A stretch of DNA of 64,000 bases from Ichthyophis bannanicus. Taxonomy: Eukaryota > Chordata > Amphibia > Gymnophiona > Ichthyophiidae. The notes under the pieces are model-generated. The model was not told where the DNA came from, did not search any database, and saw only the letters and a list, made by a program, of their open reading frames with translations. The translations under genes were made by a program, and so were the position numbers. Numbering within the stretch: position 1 is the first letter of the stretch; each line of letters starts with the position of its first letter. The stretch covers positions 918,602,235 to 918,666,234 of the forward strand of contig CM066035.1 in the NCBI GenBank assembly GCA_033557465.1, read 5' to 3'. Positions 1 to 11,601 of the stretch are shown here, piece by piece.

Positions 1-150
1 ACAGAGACATTGATAACTTGGATTTTTCTGAGGCAATGGAGGGTTAAGTGACTTGCCCAAGGCCACAAGGAGTGCTAGTGGGAATCAAACCCTGGTCTCT
101 GGGTTCCCAAGCCAGTGCTCTAACCATTAGGCTACTCCTCCACTGGCATT
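1..150 (-). repeat. tRNA-derived SINE, truncated
   Basis: Read on the minus strand this has a tRNA-like head with a box A-like segment (TAGCCTAATGGTTAGAGC) and a box B-like segment (GGTTTGATTCCC), followed by a segment ending in a CCCTCCATTGCC motif. Similar copies lie at 1640-1855, 33635-33838 and 49973-50190, so this is an interspersed family rather than a tRNA gene. The copy runs off the window edge. Confidence 0.8.
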
Positions 151-690
151 GGGATCTCTGTCTGGGCAGATGTATATAACGGGGGCAACAGCTTTGGCAA
201 TATGATTTTTCCCAGCCATTGTTCAGTTGGTGGAGCTTTGGTACCTGTTGAAGTAAAAGAGAGACCTATCAAAGTACTAGCCTGTTTCTCAGCTGTCCTC
301 TCAAAGAAAAATCAGTTAACCTATTTTAAGTGTGTTCTACACGTGCTGTTCTAAGTCCCTGTGTGTAGCTACTTGGGGAATGGCCCTATAAAACAAGAAT
401 GCTCACATGGGGTGGGTGAGAGCCGGGGCGGGTAGGAAGGGAACTAACACCTGATGAGGTGTCAGTGGCTTCAAGGAGCTGAGAAAGAGAAACGAACAAC
501 AGAGTTTTAAACCTACACCACTAAACCCTTTAAATATTTCCCCTTTTGAAATAAAGCACCCAAAAGACTAATCTTTCTAAAAATGTATATCAAAACCCTT
601 TTAAGAGCTCTCAGGTAGAAAGCTAGTAATTAAAAGCTACACACTCTTACCTTGCTTTGAAATGGAGAGACCCTCTTAGGAATCTTGGGG
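151..690. other. Unassigned, no gene seen
   Basis: AT-rich unique-looking sequence. I see no coding frame, repeat boundary or RNA motif that I can support. Confidence 0.5.
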
Positions 691-2310
691 ATTAAGTGTG
701 TCAGCTTTGTTGTGTTGAGGTGTTTCTTTTGTCAGGGAACATGCTATTTCAAACAACTCCTAGGTTTATTAAGGGAGCCCATATTGAGATTAGTATGATA
801 TTCCTTTTTAGAGATGTTTATTTGGCGCTGGTATTCTTGAAGCATAGAGGTATACTTATATAGGTATTGTTGGTTTCTTTTTTTGTCTCCATTTACATTC
901 AGTTTTACGCAGGGCTCTTTTTATGTCACTGATCTCCTTAGAGTTCCATAGTGCTGTATGCTTTCTGTTATTGAGTAGTTTCTTGTATGGTGCAGTTGCT
1001 GCATTTCTCAGAGTGATGTTCCAATTGTTGATGGTATCTTCCCGATTTGTAATGCTTCTGTTGAGGTTTGGAATAATTTGTTGTAAGAAGGTTTCATTGT
1101 TAAATAAATTAAATCTTTTATGTTCCTTTGTTGTTCCTTTTTAGAGTTTATTTTAGTGGGGAGGCTTAAAGTAAAAGTGAGCATGTGGTCTGACCAGGGC
1201 ACGAGTGTTACAGTTGGGTGGAGAGGGAGGTTTTGGTCTTGTAGTTTGTTAGGTACAAATATGAGATCAAGAATTCCTCCTTTATTATGAGTTGGAGTGT
1301 TCGTGATTTGTGCATAATGTAGGTCTTCCATGGTGTTCGGGAAAGCATATGCATTATTTGAAGTGGAAGGAATGTTGAGGTCTCCCAGGATTATCGGGGG
1401 TTTTCTTGTGTATACACACTTCCTCTAGGATGAGTGAAAGGTCCTCCTCTTTTGCGCCTGGAGCTCGATATGCGAGGCAAATTGACAACTGCTTATTTGA
1501 GATAGTGATAGTGTTACAACCTTCTGTTTTTTGAGAGGCCAGTGTTTTAAATTTTAGGAGCTTTTGTGATATGATAAGTACTCTACTACCTCTTCTTGTT
1601 CTTGGACAGTTGTGAATGGTGTGTGTTTGATTTTTTTTTTTTTTGGGCCATCAAGTCAGTGTTGACTCCTGGCAACCCAGCTGCCTCTGGGTTTTCTTGG
1701 CGATGTATCACCGGAAAGTAGACCGCCAGGCCTTTTCTTCAAGGGGATTGAGGATAGAGTGACTTACTCAAGGTCACAAGGAGTACTAGTGGGAATTGAA
1801 CCCTTTATCTTCTGGGTATTAGGCAGTTGCTCTAACCACTTACTGAGATGCAATCTGATTTATTATCACATGATCAGTGCCAGTTAGTCAGGTTTCTGTG
1901 ATGCACATTGTCTATCTTTTTGTCTTCAATATAGTCTGTAATAGTATGAAATTTGTTTTGAACAGAACGTGGGTTGATTTGAGCACATTTCAAGGTAGAG
2001 AGAAGTTGTTAATCTTATTGTGGCATATGGTTTCCTGGTGAGAGGTTAACTTGTAAAAAAGTCTGTTGTATTCCTTGTATCTGCCTGTTGATTTGAGTGG
2101 CAGATAGGTTTATGTTTAGTGCTTTGAATAATAGATATGGTTTGGAATGTTCGGTGTTGGGAGACTACCCCCGCTTGTGGAGACTGTGTTCTCAGGAGGA
2201 GAATTATTAGGCAGAGACAGAAAATGTGAATCTTAATATCCATGTTGAGATACTTGAGAACAATGAGGGAACGTTTGTATTGATGTACTAATCTTGTGTA
2301 AGAACTGTGC
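690..2310 (-). pseudogene. L2-like LINE relic, endonuclease region
   Basis: Minus-strand fragments in several frames resemble the apurinic endonuclease part of an L2/CR1-type LINE ORF2. They include CITETWLTGTDHVIINQ (about 1855-1915), LSICLAYRAPGAKEEDL (about 1440-1490), IILGDLNIPS (about 1365-1395) and PTHNKGGILDLIF followed by WSDHMLTFTLSLP (1170-1300). The order is that of the family's endonuclease domain. The frames are broken by stops and indels, and a SINE (1640-1855) is inserted between the first two motifs. The relic continues toward 690 with weak similarity only. It is non-functional. Assignment to L2 rather than another jockey-superfamily clade is by motif resemblance. Confidence 0.65.
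1640..1855 (-). repeat. tRNA-derived SINE inserted in L2-like relic
   Basis: On the minus strand this is a tRNA-like head, then a central block containing GGCCTGGCGGTCTACTTTCC and a tail ending in an A-rich run (T10 or more on the plus strand at about 1630-1644). The same central block and order occur at 33635-33838 and 49973-50190. It interrupts the L2-like endonuclease frame, so it is younger than that LINE. Confidence 0.8.
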
Positions 2311-2589
2311 ATAAGAGGACAAATTACTTTTCAATGTTTCCACAGCTACTATAGTAGAGTGTACCTTAGGTATGATGCAAGCCTTGGGTACCAAATGGTA
2401 GCTTCTGTGATCACTCCTATGTGCTTCTCCAAAGGGCCATGCTTAAGGGCCCTTTGGCGTGACCCTTGGGGAAAGGCCTGCCAGGCATGGGCATGCCAAT
2501 CAGGCCTTTAAGTTTAAAAGTTGTAGCTGTGGCCACTGATTGGGTTAGCGAGGGAGTGGAGAGGAGCTTAGGGATCTTTGTTATAAAAC

Positions 2590-2995
2590 ATCTGAGGACA
2601 GACTTAAAGATCTTAATGTGTATATGTTAGAGGAAAGGCGGGATAGAGGAGATATGATAGAGATGTTTAAATACTTTCATGGCATAAATGCACAAGAGGG
2701 GAGCCTCTTTCAATTGCAAGTAAGCTCTGCAACGAGGGGACATAGGATGAAGGTGAAAGGGGGATAGACTCAGGAGTAGTATGTGGAAATGTTTATTTAC
2801 GGAAAGAGTGGTAGATGCGTAGAATAGTCTCCCAGTGAAGTTGGTAGAGATGAGGACAGTATCTGAATTCAAGAAAGTCTGGAACCAACACAGAGGATCT
2901 CTAAAGAGAAAAGAGGGGACTATTGTAGTTGGTATGGAAAGGCAGAATGGATAGGCCATGTGGTCTCTTTCTACCTTCATGTTTCTATGTTTCCA
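2590..2995 (+). pseudogene. CR1-family LINE 3' end, second subfamily
   Basis: Plus-strand sequence matches the layout of CR1-type ORF2 C-termini: a GGCGGGATAGAGGAGATATG stretch, then the region encoding the final helices. It ends with a 3' tail containing GGCCATGTGGTCTCTTTCTA and a run of ATGTTTCTATGTTTCC. The same tail occurs twice at 49725-49900. It differs from the CR1 subfamily at 3222-5648, whose tail contains GACCTTGGTCTGACCCAGTA. Reading frames are broken by stops. Confidence 0.65.
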
Positions 2996-3221
2996 TGACC
3001 GGGTGGGTTAGGAGCAGAGAGTGACCGTTGCCTACACATTGCAATTAGCACAAGCATCATTAGTGTTTGCTAATCATCAGTGTTTCGATTGGCATGGGTG
3101 CACTTACTGCCACCTCAGTGGGTGGTAAGTACGCCCGTGTTGATCATTGTTGCAGTTTTAGCAGGGTGAAGTGCTTCCCACCATGCAGACTGGAACGCCC
3201 CCCAACACTTATGGCCTCTTT

Positions 3222-5648
3222 TAAGAACATAAGATATGCCATACTGGGTCAGACCTAGGTCCATCAAGCCCAGTATCCTGTTTCCAACAGTGGCCAATCT
3301 AGGTCAGACGTACCTAGCAGTTTCCCCAAAAGACACAGGTTCCACAATGCTTGTATTGGGTCAAGCATTGATATCCTGGGTCCCTTCGTAATAATGGTTT
3401 ATGGACCTTTCCTCCAGGAACTTGTCCAAGCCTTTTTTAAACCCAGCTACACTAACAGCCTTTACTACATCCTCCGGTAACAAATTCCAGAGTTTGATTA
3501 CACGTTGAGTGAAAAAATATGTTCTTTTATTAGTCTTAAATAGCTGTAGCTTCATTGCATGTCCCCTAGTCTTTCTATATTCTGATAACGTAAACAATCA
3601 ATCTACGTTTATCCGTTCTACTCCGTTCATTAATTTATAGACCTCTATCATATCTCCCCTCAGCCATCTCTTTTCCAGGTTAAAGAGCCCTAACCTTTTT
3701 AGCCCTTCTTCATAGGGGTATCCTTCCGTCCCCTTTACCATTTTGGTGGCCCTTCTCTGAACCTTTCCTAAGAACGCCATATCCTTTTTATAATACGGCG
3801 ACCAGAATTGCACACAATATTCAAGGTGTGGTCTCACCATGGAACGATATAGAGGCATTATAATATCCTTTGTTTTAGTTTCCATTTCTTACCTTATGAT
3901 ACCAAGCATTCTATTTGCTCTCTTGGCCGCTGCTGCACAATGGGCCGAGGGTTTTAACATGTTATCCACAGTGACGCCTAAATCTTTTTCCTGGGTGGTG
4001 GTTCCTAATGTGGAACCTTGCATCATGAAACCATAGTTTGGGTTGTTCTTCCCTAGGTGCATAACTTTGCACTTGTCCACATTAAATTTCATCTGCCATT
4101 TTGATGCCCACTCTTCCAATTTATCAAGATCCTCTTGCAATTTTCCACAATTCTCTTGGGTTTTAACAACTTTAAATAGTTTTGTGTCATCTGCAAATTT
4201 GATAACCTCATTCATTATTCCCTTTTCCAGGTCATTTATGAATATGTCAAAAAGCAGCGCACCCAGCACAGATCCCTGGGGTATACCACTATTTACCTTT
4301 CTCCATTGGGAAAAATGGCCATTTAACCCTACCCTCTGCTTTCTATCTTTAACCAGTTCCTGATCCACAATAATACACTGCCCCCTATCCCATGACTCTT
4401 TAGTTTTGCCAAAAGTCTCTGATGAGGGACCTTGTCAAAGGCTTTCTGAAAGTCCAAATACACTATATCAACCGACTCACCTTTGTCTACCTGTTTATTC
4501 ACACCTTCAAAAAAACATAACAGATTAGTAAGACAAGATCTTCCTTGTCTAAAGCCATGTTGGCTGTCTCACATTAAGCCATGACTATCTACATGTTGAC
4601 CAATTTTGTTCTTTATGATGGTTTCTACCATTTTTCCCGGTACTGACATCAGGCTCACCGGTCTGTAGTTTCCCGGATCACCCCTGGAACCCTGTTTAAA
4701 AATTGGTGTTATGTTCGCCATCTTCCAGTCTTCAGGTGTTACAGATGATTTTAATGATAGTTCACAGATTACTAATAACAGGTCTGCAATCTCACATTTC
4801 AGTTCTTTCAACACCCTTGGATGTATATCATCCAGCCCAGGTGATTTGCTACTCTTCAGTTTATCTAATAGTTGTAATACATCTTCCCGATGTATCGATA
4901 TTTCCTTCAATTCTTCCGCACCTTTAAATACCACTTCAATCATGGGTAACATCCCTACATTTTCCTCAGTAAAGATCAAAGCAAAGAATTCATTCAGTCT
5001 CTCTGCTATCGCCTTGTCGCCTCTTAGTGCCCCTTTAACCCCTCTTTCATCTAATGGACCAACTGACTCTCTCACAGGTTTTTTGCTACGAATGTACTTG
5101 AAAAAGTCTTTATTACGTGATTTTGCTTCCGCAGCAAGCTTCTTCTCAAATTCTCCCTTTGCCTGACTTATCAATGCCTTGCATTTAACTTGCCAGTACT
5201 TGTGCTGTTTCCATGTTTCGTCGTTTGGCTCTTTTTTCCATTTCCTGAAAGATGCCTTTTTGGCAACAACAGCCTCTCTGACCTCACCTTTAAAACATGC
5301 TGGCAGTTTTTTGGACTTCTTCCACTTTTCTTAAAGCGTGGAATACAGCAGGTCTGGACTTCCACAATAGTATTTTTAAACAATACCCAAGCTTGATGTA
5401 AGTCTTTAACCTTTGCAACTTCTCCTTTTAGTTTTTTCTTAAGTATTTTCCTCATTTTATCATAGTCTCCCTTTCGAAAGTTAAAAGGTAGTACTGTGGA
5501 TTTCCTTACTATCCCTCCTCCACTAATTAAATCAAATGCGATCATGCTATGATCACTATTGCCAAATGGCCCCAACACCCTTATCTCTTGCACCAGATCT
5601 GGTGTTCCACTAAGGACTAGGTCCAATATGGCTTCCCCTCTGGTCAGT
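3222..5648 (-). pseudogene. CR1 LINE ORF2, reverse transcriptase and 3' end
   Basis: This is the 3' two-thirds of a CR1 retrotransposon on the minus strand. Order from its 5' side: end of the endonuclease (LSGTPDLVQEIRVLGPFGNS, 5171-5659), a linker with ANITPIFKQGSRGDPGNYRP (about 4680), the RT motif DFQKAFDKVPH (about 4450-4480), PQGSVLGALLFDIFINDL (about 4230-4290), the catalytic FADD box (about 4190), and the C-terminal [10 protein letters not shown] and [11 protein letters not shown] stretch (3380-3590). The 3' UTR ends at about 3222 with the GGTCTGACCCAGTA signature seen at three other loci here. CR1 ORF2p nicks target DNA and reverse-transcribes its own RNA. Several frameshifts and stops make this copy inactive. 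Its 5' part lies at 14318-15118, beyond an 8.65-kb insertion. Confidence 0.9.
5633..5648. repeat. Target-site duplication, left copy
   Basis: TTCCCCTCTGGTCAGT at 5633-5648 recurs at 14302-14317. The two copies bracket the 8.65-kb palindromic insertion and restore the CR1 frame when one is removed. The first two bases may be coincidental, so the duplication is 14-16 bp. Confidence 0.8.
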
Positions 5649-5754
5649 AGAACACACAAGAGGAGCCCCTCTCGCAGACACTAGGAGAACCACACAAACA
5701 GCGAGAAGTATATGGTGGTCACTAAACTTTATTGAATTGAAAGAACGCCCCTGT

Positions 5755-5780
5755 GCGTTTCGGCACAGCCTTCGTCAGGG
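5755..5780 (-). other. Hammerhead-like core motif, left arm
   Basis: On the minus strand CTGACGA (5772-5778) is followed by a short GGC/GCC stem and GAAAC (5757-5761), then a CGC...GCG pair. This matches the conserved CUGANGA and GAAA blocks of hammerhead ribozymes, which are known in Penelope-like and other retroelements. A convincing stem I was not found, so self-cleavage is unproven. Confidence 0.35.
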
Positions 5781-7630
5781 GGCTGAGAACTGCAAGCCAA
5801 CAACATAATAATAAATAACAAATATAACAATTACATATGCTATAAAAAATGTGACATAAAAAAGAATAATAATAAATTACATAATTGTGTGAAACACATA
5901 TAAAATATGTAAAACATAAATAATAACTGTCGAGCAAATGATATAATTAAAAATACAATAGAATAAATCATTGTGCCACAACCATGGACTAAATGCTAAA
6001 AATCATATACAAAGAGATTAACAGTACTTACAGATTAAAGAAGATCAAAAACCACTATGGAATGCACAGCAACTGTTGTACTCATATATGTAAAACATTA
6101 GCTGAAATTTTTCATAAATAACAAGATTAATGTAACTGAATACATATAATGAAATAAAATATAAAAAAACATATACGTGTAAAACAATGGCTTGAAACCT
6201 AGACCATAAGTATAGCGCTGGTTAGCGTCGGGAAAGTGGAAGAGCTAACGCCATTGACTACGGGTCGGAGTTTAAGCCCGATCACGACAAGCTAAGCAAC
6301 TTTTTTGATTACCTTGATTGGAATGCAATTTTTAGAAATACCTTTGTTAAATTGGTGGCTATGACAGTGTGGTCATTGATGTGAAGTCCGGGTTGGGATC
6401 AGAAGTCTCTGTTCCCTTCCCTATATACTGAGACCACGTTAGCTTCCAAGGATTCTTGTTTCTGTTGATTTGACAGGCATATCAACAATAATTGTCTGGT
6501 CTGTATTTGAACAAACCAGTCTTTCCGGATAGATTGCAGAGCTAACGTTATTTTTGATATTTATAAAAGGAAACTAGTTTGAATTTTGTTAAGGCAAATG
6601 CTAACCATAAAGTTAAAGAAAATAAATATGGTAGTATAAAACTATATGGACATAAAAAACCAGTTAATAAGAATAAGACTTTAAAAACAATAATTCAGAA
6701 ACCAATAGCCAAATCAGAATAGGAATTATAGAAGTATAATGAAAATAACACATATAAAATTATACATGGAGGAACAAAAATGAAAAATTTGTATGCAAGA
6801 CGAATATATCAAAAATATTAGACAAAATCTGCCCGCACAGATTAAAAATAAGGGCTAAACTTAAAAATTGTGTGCAGCAGAAGTGTGCTAAAAACGGGGA
6901 TCAAAACTCCGTCGGCAGCAAGGTGACATCATTGGGGGTACCCCTTAAAAATTGTATATTGCAAAAAATGTGTGAACCCAGCATGGATAAACATTAATAT
7001 ATATTAGAAATTAGTAGCCTATATTTAAGCTCAATAATTGTAATAACATAAAACGAGGCTGCCTCAACAAAACTGACTATGCCATAGTCTAAATTAAAAC
7101 CACCGACTAAAGTCATTCAAAACAGTGGTAACCTTGAGAAGGAACATAACGATACTTTCACATTATATTAAAATTCATAAATATGTGCCGGTATCACAAA
7201 ATGACGTTAACAACTCCTTCCACATTAAACTGCCTAGCGGAGGGGCAACTGTAAAATAAAAACTTTACCGTCAAAGAATGTCACAATAACCCGAAGGGTG
7301 AAAATCCATGAACGGTATTAATAAATTAAAGTAAGGAAGTCAGGAACTGTCCCGACCATGTCGAGATGTGCCTATGAAAACAATAAATCAATAAATTAAT
7401 AATTTGACTTATTGTTTTCATCGGCACATCTCAACATGGTCGGGAAAGTTCTTGACTTCCTTACTTCGGGTTATTGTGACATTCTTCAGTTGGTGGTTTT
7501 AATTTAGACTATGGCATAGTCAGTTTTGTTGAGGCAGCCTCGTTTTATGTTATTACAATTATTGAGCTTAAATATAGGCTACTAATTTCTAATATATATT
7601 AATGTTTATCCATGCTGGGTTCACACATTT

Positions 7631-7790
7631 CTCCAGGACCAAGCAGGAAGTCAGTCCTCACATATGGGTGACGTCGGCGCCGACGGAGCCCTCGCGGAGC
7701 AATTTTCCCCAGCTTTCAAAGAAAGCCTTTGGGAATTGCAGCGCGCATGCGCGGTCCCCTTCCCGCCCAAGGGTGCCATCTTAGCCAGTC
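7631..7790 (+). repeat. DIRS A1 left inverted terminal repeat
   Basis: The inner part, from about 7655 to 7790, is the reverse complement of about 13177-13320. The outermost 25-30 bases (starting CTCCAGGACCAAGCAGG) differ from the right end, as is usual in DIRS. A perfect 14-bp palindrome CGTCGGCGCCGACG lies at 7672-7685. Confidence 0.92.
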
Positions 7791-8031
7791 TTCTTTTTTC
7801 CGCGGAGCCCTACAGACGTGCCCGTCTTGTCCCCGCTGAAAAAGTCAATTTTTCGTGATTTATCTCATTTTTCTCTATCGGTTTGACGCCGGTCCTTTTC
7901 CTGCCCGGACTCGCGACGCCGTTGCGAGTCCTTCTGTTATTTTTCGGTTTTTCTGATTTTCTGTCAGTTTCGTTTTCGTTTTTTCACTGGCAGCCCGGTC
8001 CTTTGACCTTGCAGGGGCCCTTTTTCCCCCG

Positions 8032-11000
8032 ATGGCTGCCAGTGGTTTCAAGCGGTGTGTTCAGTGTGACAGAAATATGTCACTCACTGACACACATGAT
8101 AATTGCCTCCGCTGCCTTGGCCCGGATCACGAGGAACTGATCTGTGGGGCCTGCAGCAAGATGTCCTCCAAAGCGTTAAGGAGTCGGCGGCATCAGCGGG
8201 AACGAATCTTCGCTGATCCCGGCCGTACCCGGACCTCGTCGGAGGCCTCGGCGTCCAGAGGTTCAAGCTCTGACCATCGCCGGAGTTCCTCCGACAGGGG
8301 TTCTCCCTCCGGGGACCATCATCGGAAGGTAAAACCCGCGAGGGCGGCATCGGTGGACGCTCCTGGTTCCGCGAGGGCCAGGTCGCATAGCCCCGATAGC
8401 CGTCCCGGGTCTTTGGAGAAGAAGCATCTGCCGAAGCGACCTCGTCTGGAGTCGGAGTTGCCTCCTCGGGTTAGTCCTGTAGTCCTCCTGGACTCGCCTC
8501 CGAGGGGTCCGACGTCGGGCCCGACGCCGTCGGGGCCCGAGTCGGGGGCTGCTGGGTCACCTGAGGTCGGACTCAGGTTGACGGCCTTGGAGAGCAGACT
8601 CTCTGCCTTCATGGACCAGCAGCGGGCACTGATCGCTAGCCTCGCTGGCGCCTCTGCCCCGACCGCCGGGACGTCGACGTCTAAGTCGACCCCGGAGACC
8701 GAGCCGATCCTCGAGTCCATGCGGGCTCGAGTTGATCCTCGGTCGAGGTCACCCTCGGCCTCCCGTTCGGGACCGAGGTCGTCGACGCCGACTCCCTCGG
8801 CGTCGGGGCGGCCGACGCCTCCGCCCGCCCGGACCGACCCCACCGATTCCTCCTCGGAGTCGGCCTGGGAGTCTGAAGAGGAAGAGTCACCTGATTCCTT
8901 TCGGACTCGGTGTGTCCCCTCGGACTCGCCTGAGTCCGAACCTCGGAAACAGTCCCCTCCGGAGGACGCCCGGTTCTCGGACTTCGTCAGGGATATGGCC
9001 AAGGCTTTGGCCTTCCCTGCGGATCCCGAGGAGGAGCCCCGAGCCGAAGAGCTCGATGCCCTTCAGTACGACTCTCCCGCCAGGGAGCACTTTACTGTAC
9101 CGGTTCCTCCCATGCTGGAACGACTAAGCAAGCGGGTCGATTCCATTTATCGAGTCCGCAAGAGCCCTGGCTTCCAAAAAGCACAGCTACCGCACCATTC
9201 CATGGTGGTGGAATCGGCCATGCATAGGCTTAAGAGCCAGAAGATGCACTCCTCGGTGCCTCCTGGCAGGGAGGCCCGCAACCTGGATGGCCTAGGTAAG
9301 AAGTGTTTCCAGGGCTCTATGCTTGCTTGTCGGGTCCAGACCTACCAGCTCTACATGGGCATGTATCTCAGAGACCTGGCTAAAGAGATAGCCGGATTCT
9401 CCGCTGGGCTGTCCGAGGAACCTTTGCGGAGGTTCCTAGCCTTGACAACTGGTATTCGGGAATGCTCCAAATTCATGTCTCGAGCAGCCTATGATGGCTT
9501 TGAAGCATCGGCACGAGTGGCCGCAGCCGGCATCGGTGCCCGCCGACAGGCTTGGCTTCAGTCGTCTGACCTTGAACCCTGGGTGCAGGACAAGTTGGTC
9601 GATGTCCCCTGCCGAGGTGAGAACCTCTTTGGCAAGCCCATGGCTGAAAAGGCTGCCCAAATCGAGACGGAGACTCTCACCAGAACTAGGCTTTCTAGGA
9701 AGACCTCCGCCCCTTCCCAGAAGAAGAAGGGCTCGGGAAAGAAGTCCTTTTACCCGAGAAAGGCGGCTGCCTATAAACACTACCCTCAATATCAGGCCTC
9801 CGCAGCTCCCAACAGGGTCAGCAGGCCAAGGGACGGGGTAACGGGTCCCGTAGGCAGCAAGCCCCCAAGCCTGCACCACCGGCCCCTGCTCAGCAGGGTG
9901 GGGGCTTTTGACTTCATCAGCATAGCCTCTCCCCCTCAGCTGGTTCCTCCCAGCACAGGAGGCCGGCTGGTTCACTTTGCCCACAGGTGGTCCAACGTCA
10001 CCTCAGATGCCTGGGTGCTTCAGGTGGTGAGAGAAGGCTATCTTCTCCACTTCCACCAGGTCCCTCCCTCCTATTTCCCGGGAGAACCTCCACGACTCCC
10101 TCTGCACAGGGACTTACTCCTTCAGGAGTTAGCAAGTCTTCTTCAGGAACAGGCTGTGGAACCGGTGCCCCACCACCTGAGGGGTCAAGGCTTCTATTCC
10201 AGGTATTTCCTAATACCAAAGAGAACAGGAGGCCTCAGACCCATCCTGGACTTGCGCAACCTCAACAAGTTCCTCGTCAGGGAGAAGTTCAAGATGCTTA
10301 CCCTTGGAATCCTTCTGCCCTACCTCCAGCAGGGAGATTGGCTATGCTCCTTGGATCTAAAGGATGCCTACACACACATCCTCATCCACCCAAGCCACCG
10401 CCAATACCTAAGGTTTGTGGTGGCCGGAAATCATTACCAGTACAGAGTACTGCCCTTTGGCCTATCCTCCGCACCACGAGTCTTCACAAAATGTCTCGCG
10501 GTGGTGGCGGCTTATCTCTGGCTTCACGGCCTCTATGTCTTTCTGTACCTAGACGACTGGCTCATCAGAGCATCGTCCTCTCCAGAAGTCACAAGAGCCA
10601 CACACCGCACTGTGACTCTTCTGCAGTACTTGGGTTTTGTCATAAACTTCGCAAAGTCCACTTTGCTCCCCTCGCAAGATCTCGAGTTCATCGGCGCAAG
10701 ATTGCACACTCTTCAGGCACGAGCTTTCCTGCCTCTCGACAGGGCTCAACGGCTCATGGACCTAGCCGGCCACTTTCGCAGCCAGTCCCTGGTCTCCGCC
10801 AGGCGCTACCTGAGACTACTCGGCCATATGGCTTCCACCGTCCACGTGACCCCCAATGCCCGCCTGAATATGCGGCCTGCTCAGTGGTGCCTTCGCAAGC
10901 AGTGGCAACAGGCCACGGGCGGCCTAGCCGACTTAGTGCGCATCTCCGACCCGCTGGCCTCTTCTCTACAGTGGTGGCTTCATCGGCCGAACCTGGTGCT

Positions 11001-11601
11001 CGGAATGCCTTTTCAGTCTCCTCCGCCGGCTCAAGTGCTGACGACCGATGCTTCTCTCCTGGGATGGGGAGCGCATTGCCAAGGGGCATGTACTCAAGGT
11101 CTCTGGACCACGTGGGAGTCTGCGCAGCAGATCAACTTCCTAGAGCTCAGAGCAATCCGTCTGGCTCTCAAGGCTTTCTCCCACCTGACTTCTCACCAGT
11201 CCGTCCTTGTCCAGACGGACAATCAAGTTGCCATGTTCTACGTGAACAAACAGGGAGGCACGGGCTCTTTCCTTCTCTGTCGAGAAGCACAGAGGCTCTG
11301 CTCTTGGGCCATCAGCCACGGCATTCTTCTCAAGGCAGTTTATCTCCCAGGCCAAGAAAATTGCCTGGCGGACAAACTCAGCAGAATCCTCCAGCCGCAC
11401 GAGTGGCGACTGGATCCCTTGGTAGTTCAGAAACTTTTTCTGAAGTGGGGCCTCCCCACGATGGATCTCTTTGCCAGTCCTCTCAACCGGCAACTTCCTC
11501 GCTTCTGCTCTCGGCAGCCGCATCCCCTTCGAGTAGCGGCGGATGCTTTTCTGCTCTCATGGTCGAAAAGCCTTCTGTATGCTTTCCTCCCATACCGCTA
11601 G
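8032..11601 (+). CDS. DIRS A1 Gag and RT/RNase H, fused by a 1-nt deletion
   Basis: 1189 codons. Residues 1-590 are Gag. An N-terminal cluster C9, C12, H22, C25, C28, H33, C38, C41 could bind two zinc ions, and a Ser/Pro/Arg-rich disordered stretch follows. From about residue 640 comes a reverse transcriptase with FYSRYFLIPKRTGG (about 720), SLDLKDAYTHI and the catalytic YLDD at 839-842. RNase H follows, with acidic residues D1006, E1038, D1063 and D1114 in TTDASLLGWG, LELRAI, QTDNQ and ADKLSR. The single frame is probably secondary. Relative to copy A2, A1 lacks one C near 9807-9811. That deletion moves Gag out of its own frame (its expected stop is TGA at 9909-9911) and into the pol frame. 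Start: the ATG at 8032 aligns with ATGs in A2 and A3. The protein ends early, and the conserved tail continues in another frame (11574-11822). Confidence 0.85.
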   Translation: MAASGFKRCVQCDRNMSLTDTHDNCLRCLGPDHEELICGACSKMSSKALRSRRHQRERIFADPGRTRTSSEASASRGSSSDHRRSSSDRGSPSGDHHRKVKPARAASVDAPGSARARSHSPDSRPGSLEKKHLPKRPRLESELPPRVSPVVLLDSPPRGPTSGPTPSGPESGAAGSPEVGLRLTALESRLSAFMDQQRALIASLAGASAPTAGTSTSKSTPETEPILESMRARVDPRSRSPSASRSGPRSSTPTPSASGRPTPPPARTDPTDSSSESAWESEEEESPDSFRTRCVPSDSPESEPRKQSPPEDARFSDFVRDMAKALAFPADPEEEPRAEELDALQYDSPAREHFTVPVPPMLERLSKRVDSIYRVRKSPGFQKAQLPHHSMVVESAMHRLKSQKMHSSVPPGREARNLDGLGKKCFQGSMLACRVQTYQLYMGMYLRDLAKEIAGFSAGLSEEPLRRFLALTTGIRECSKFMSRAAYDGFEASARVAAAGIGARRQAWLQSSDLEPWVQDKLVDVPCRGENLFGKPMAEKAAQIETETLTRTRLSRKTSAPSQKKKGSGKKSFYPRKAAAYKHYPQYQASAAPNRVSRPRDGVTGPVGSKPPSLHHRPLLSRVGAFDFISIASPPQLVPPSTGGRLVHFAHRWSNVTSDAWVLQVVREGYLLHFHQVPPSYFPGEPPRLPLHRDLLLQELASLLQEQAVEPVPHHLRGQGFYSRYFLIPKRTGGLRPILDLRNLNKFLVREKFKMLTLGILLPYLQQGDWLCSLDLKDAYTHILIHPSHRQYLRFVVAGNHYQYRVLPFGLSSAPRVFTKCLAVVAAYLWLHGLYVFLYLDDWLIRASSSPEVTRATHRTVTLLQYLGFVINFAKSTLLPSQDLEFIGARLHTLQARAFLPLDRAQRLMDLAGHFRSQSLVSARRYLRLLGHMASTVHVTPNARLNMRPAQWCLRKQWQQATGGLADLVRISDPLASSLQWWLHRPNLVLGMPFQSPPPAQVLTTDASLLGWGAHCQGACTQGLWTTWESAQQINFLELRAIRLALKAFSHLTSHQSVLVQTDNQVAMFYVNKQGGTGSFLLCREAQRLCSWAISHGILLKAVYLPGQENCLADKLSRILQPHEWRLDPLVVQKLFLKWGLPTMDLFASPLNRQLPRFCSRQPHPLRVAADAFLLSWSKSLLYAFLPYR

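Noticed and set aside
8319..9002. 227-codon minus-strand frame opposite DIRS gag
   Set aside because: Mirror of the Ser/Arg/Asp-rich gag coding sequence. A similar shadow appears in A2 (52900-53736) for the same compositional reason.
9987..11500. Long alternative open frame overlapping DIRS A1 RT/RNase H
   Set aside because: Most of the 611-codon frame is a by-product of the GC-rich pol coding sequence in another frame. In A2 the equivalent frame is interrupted (stop at 55069). Only its last about 80 codons have recognisable conserved motifs, and these are annotated separately.
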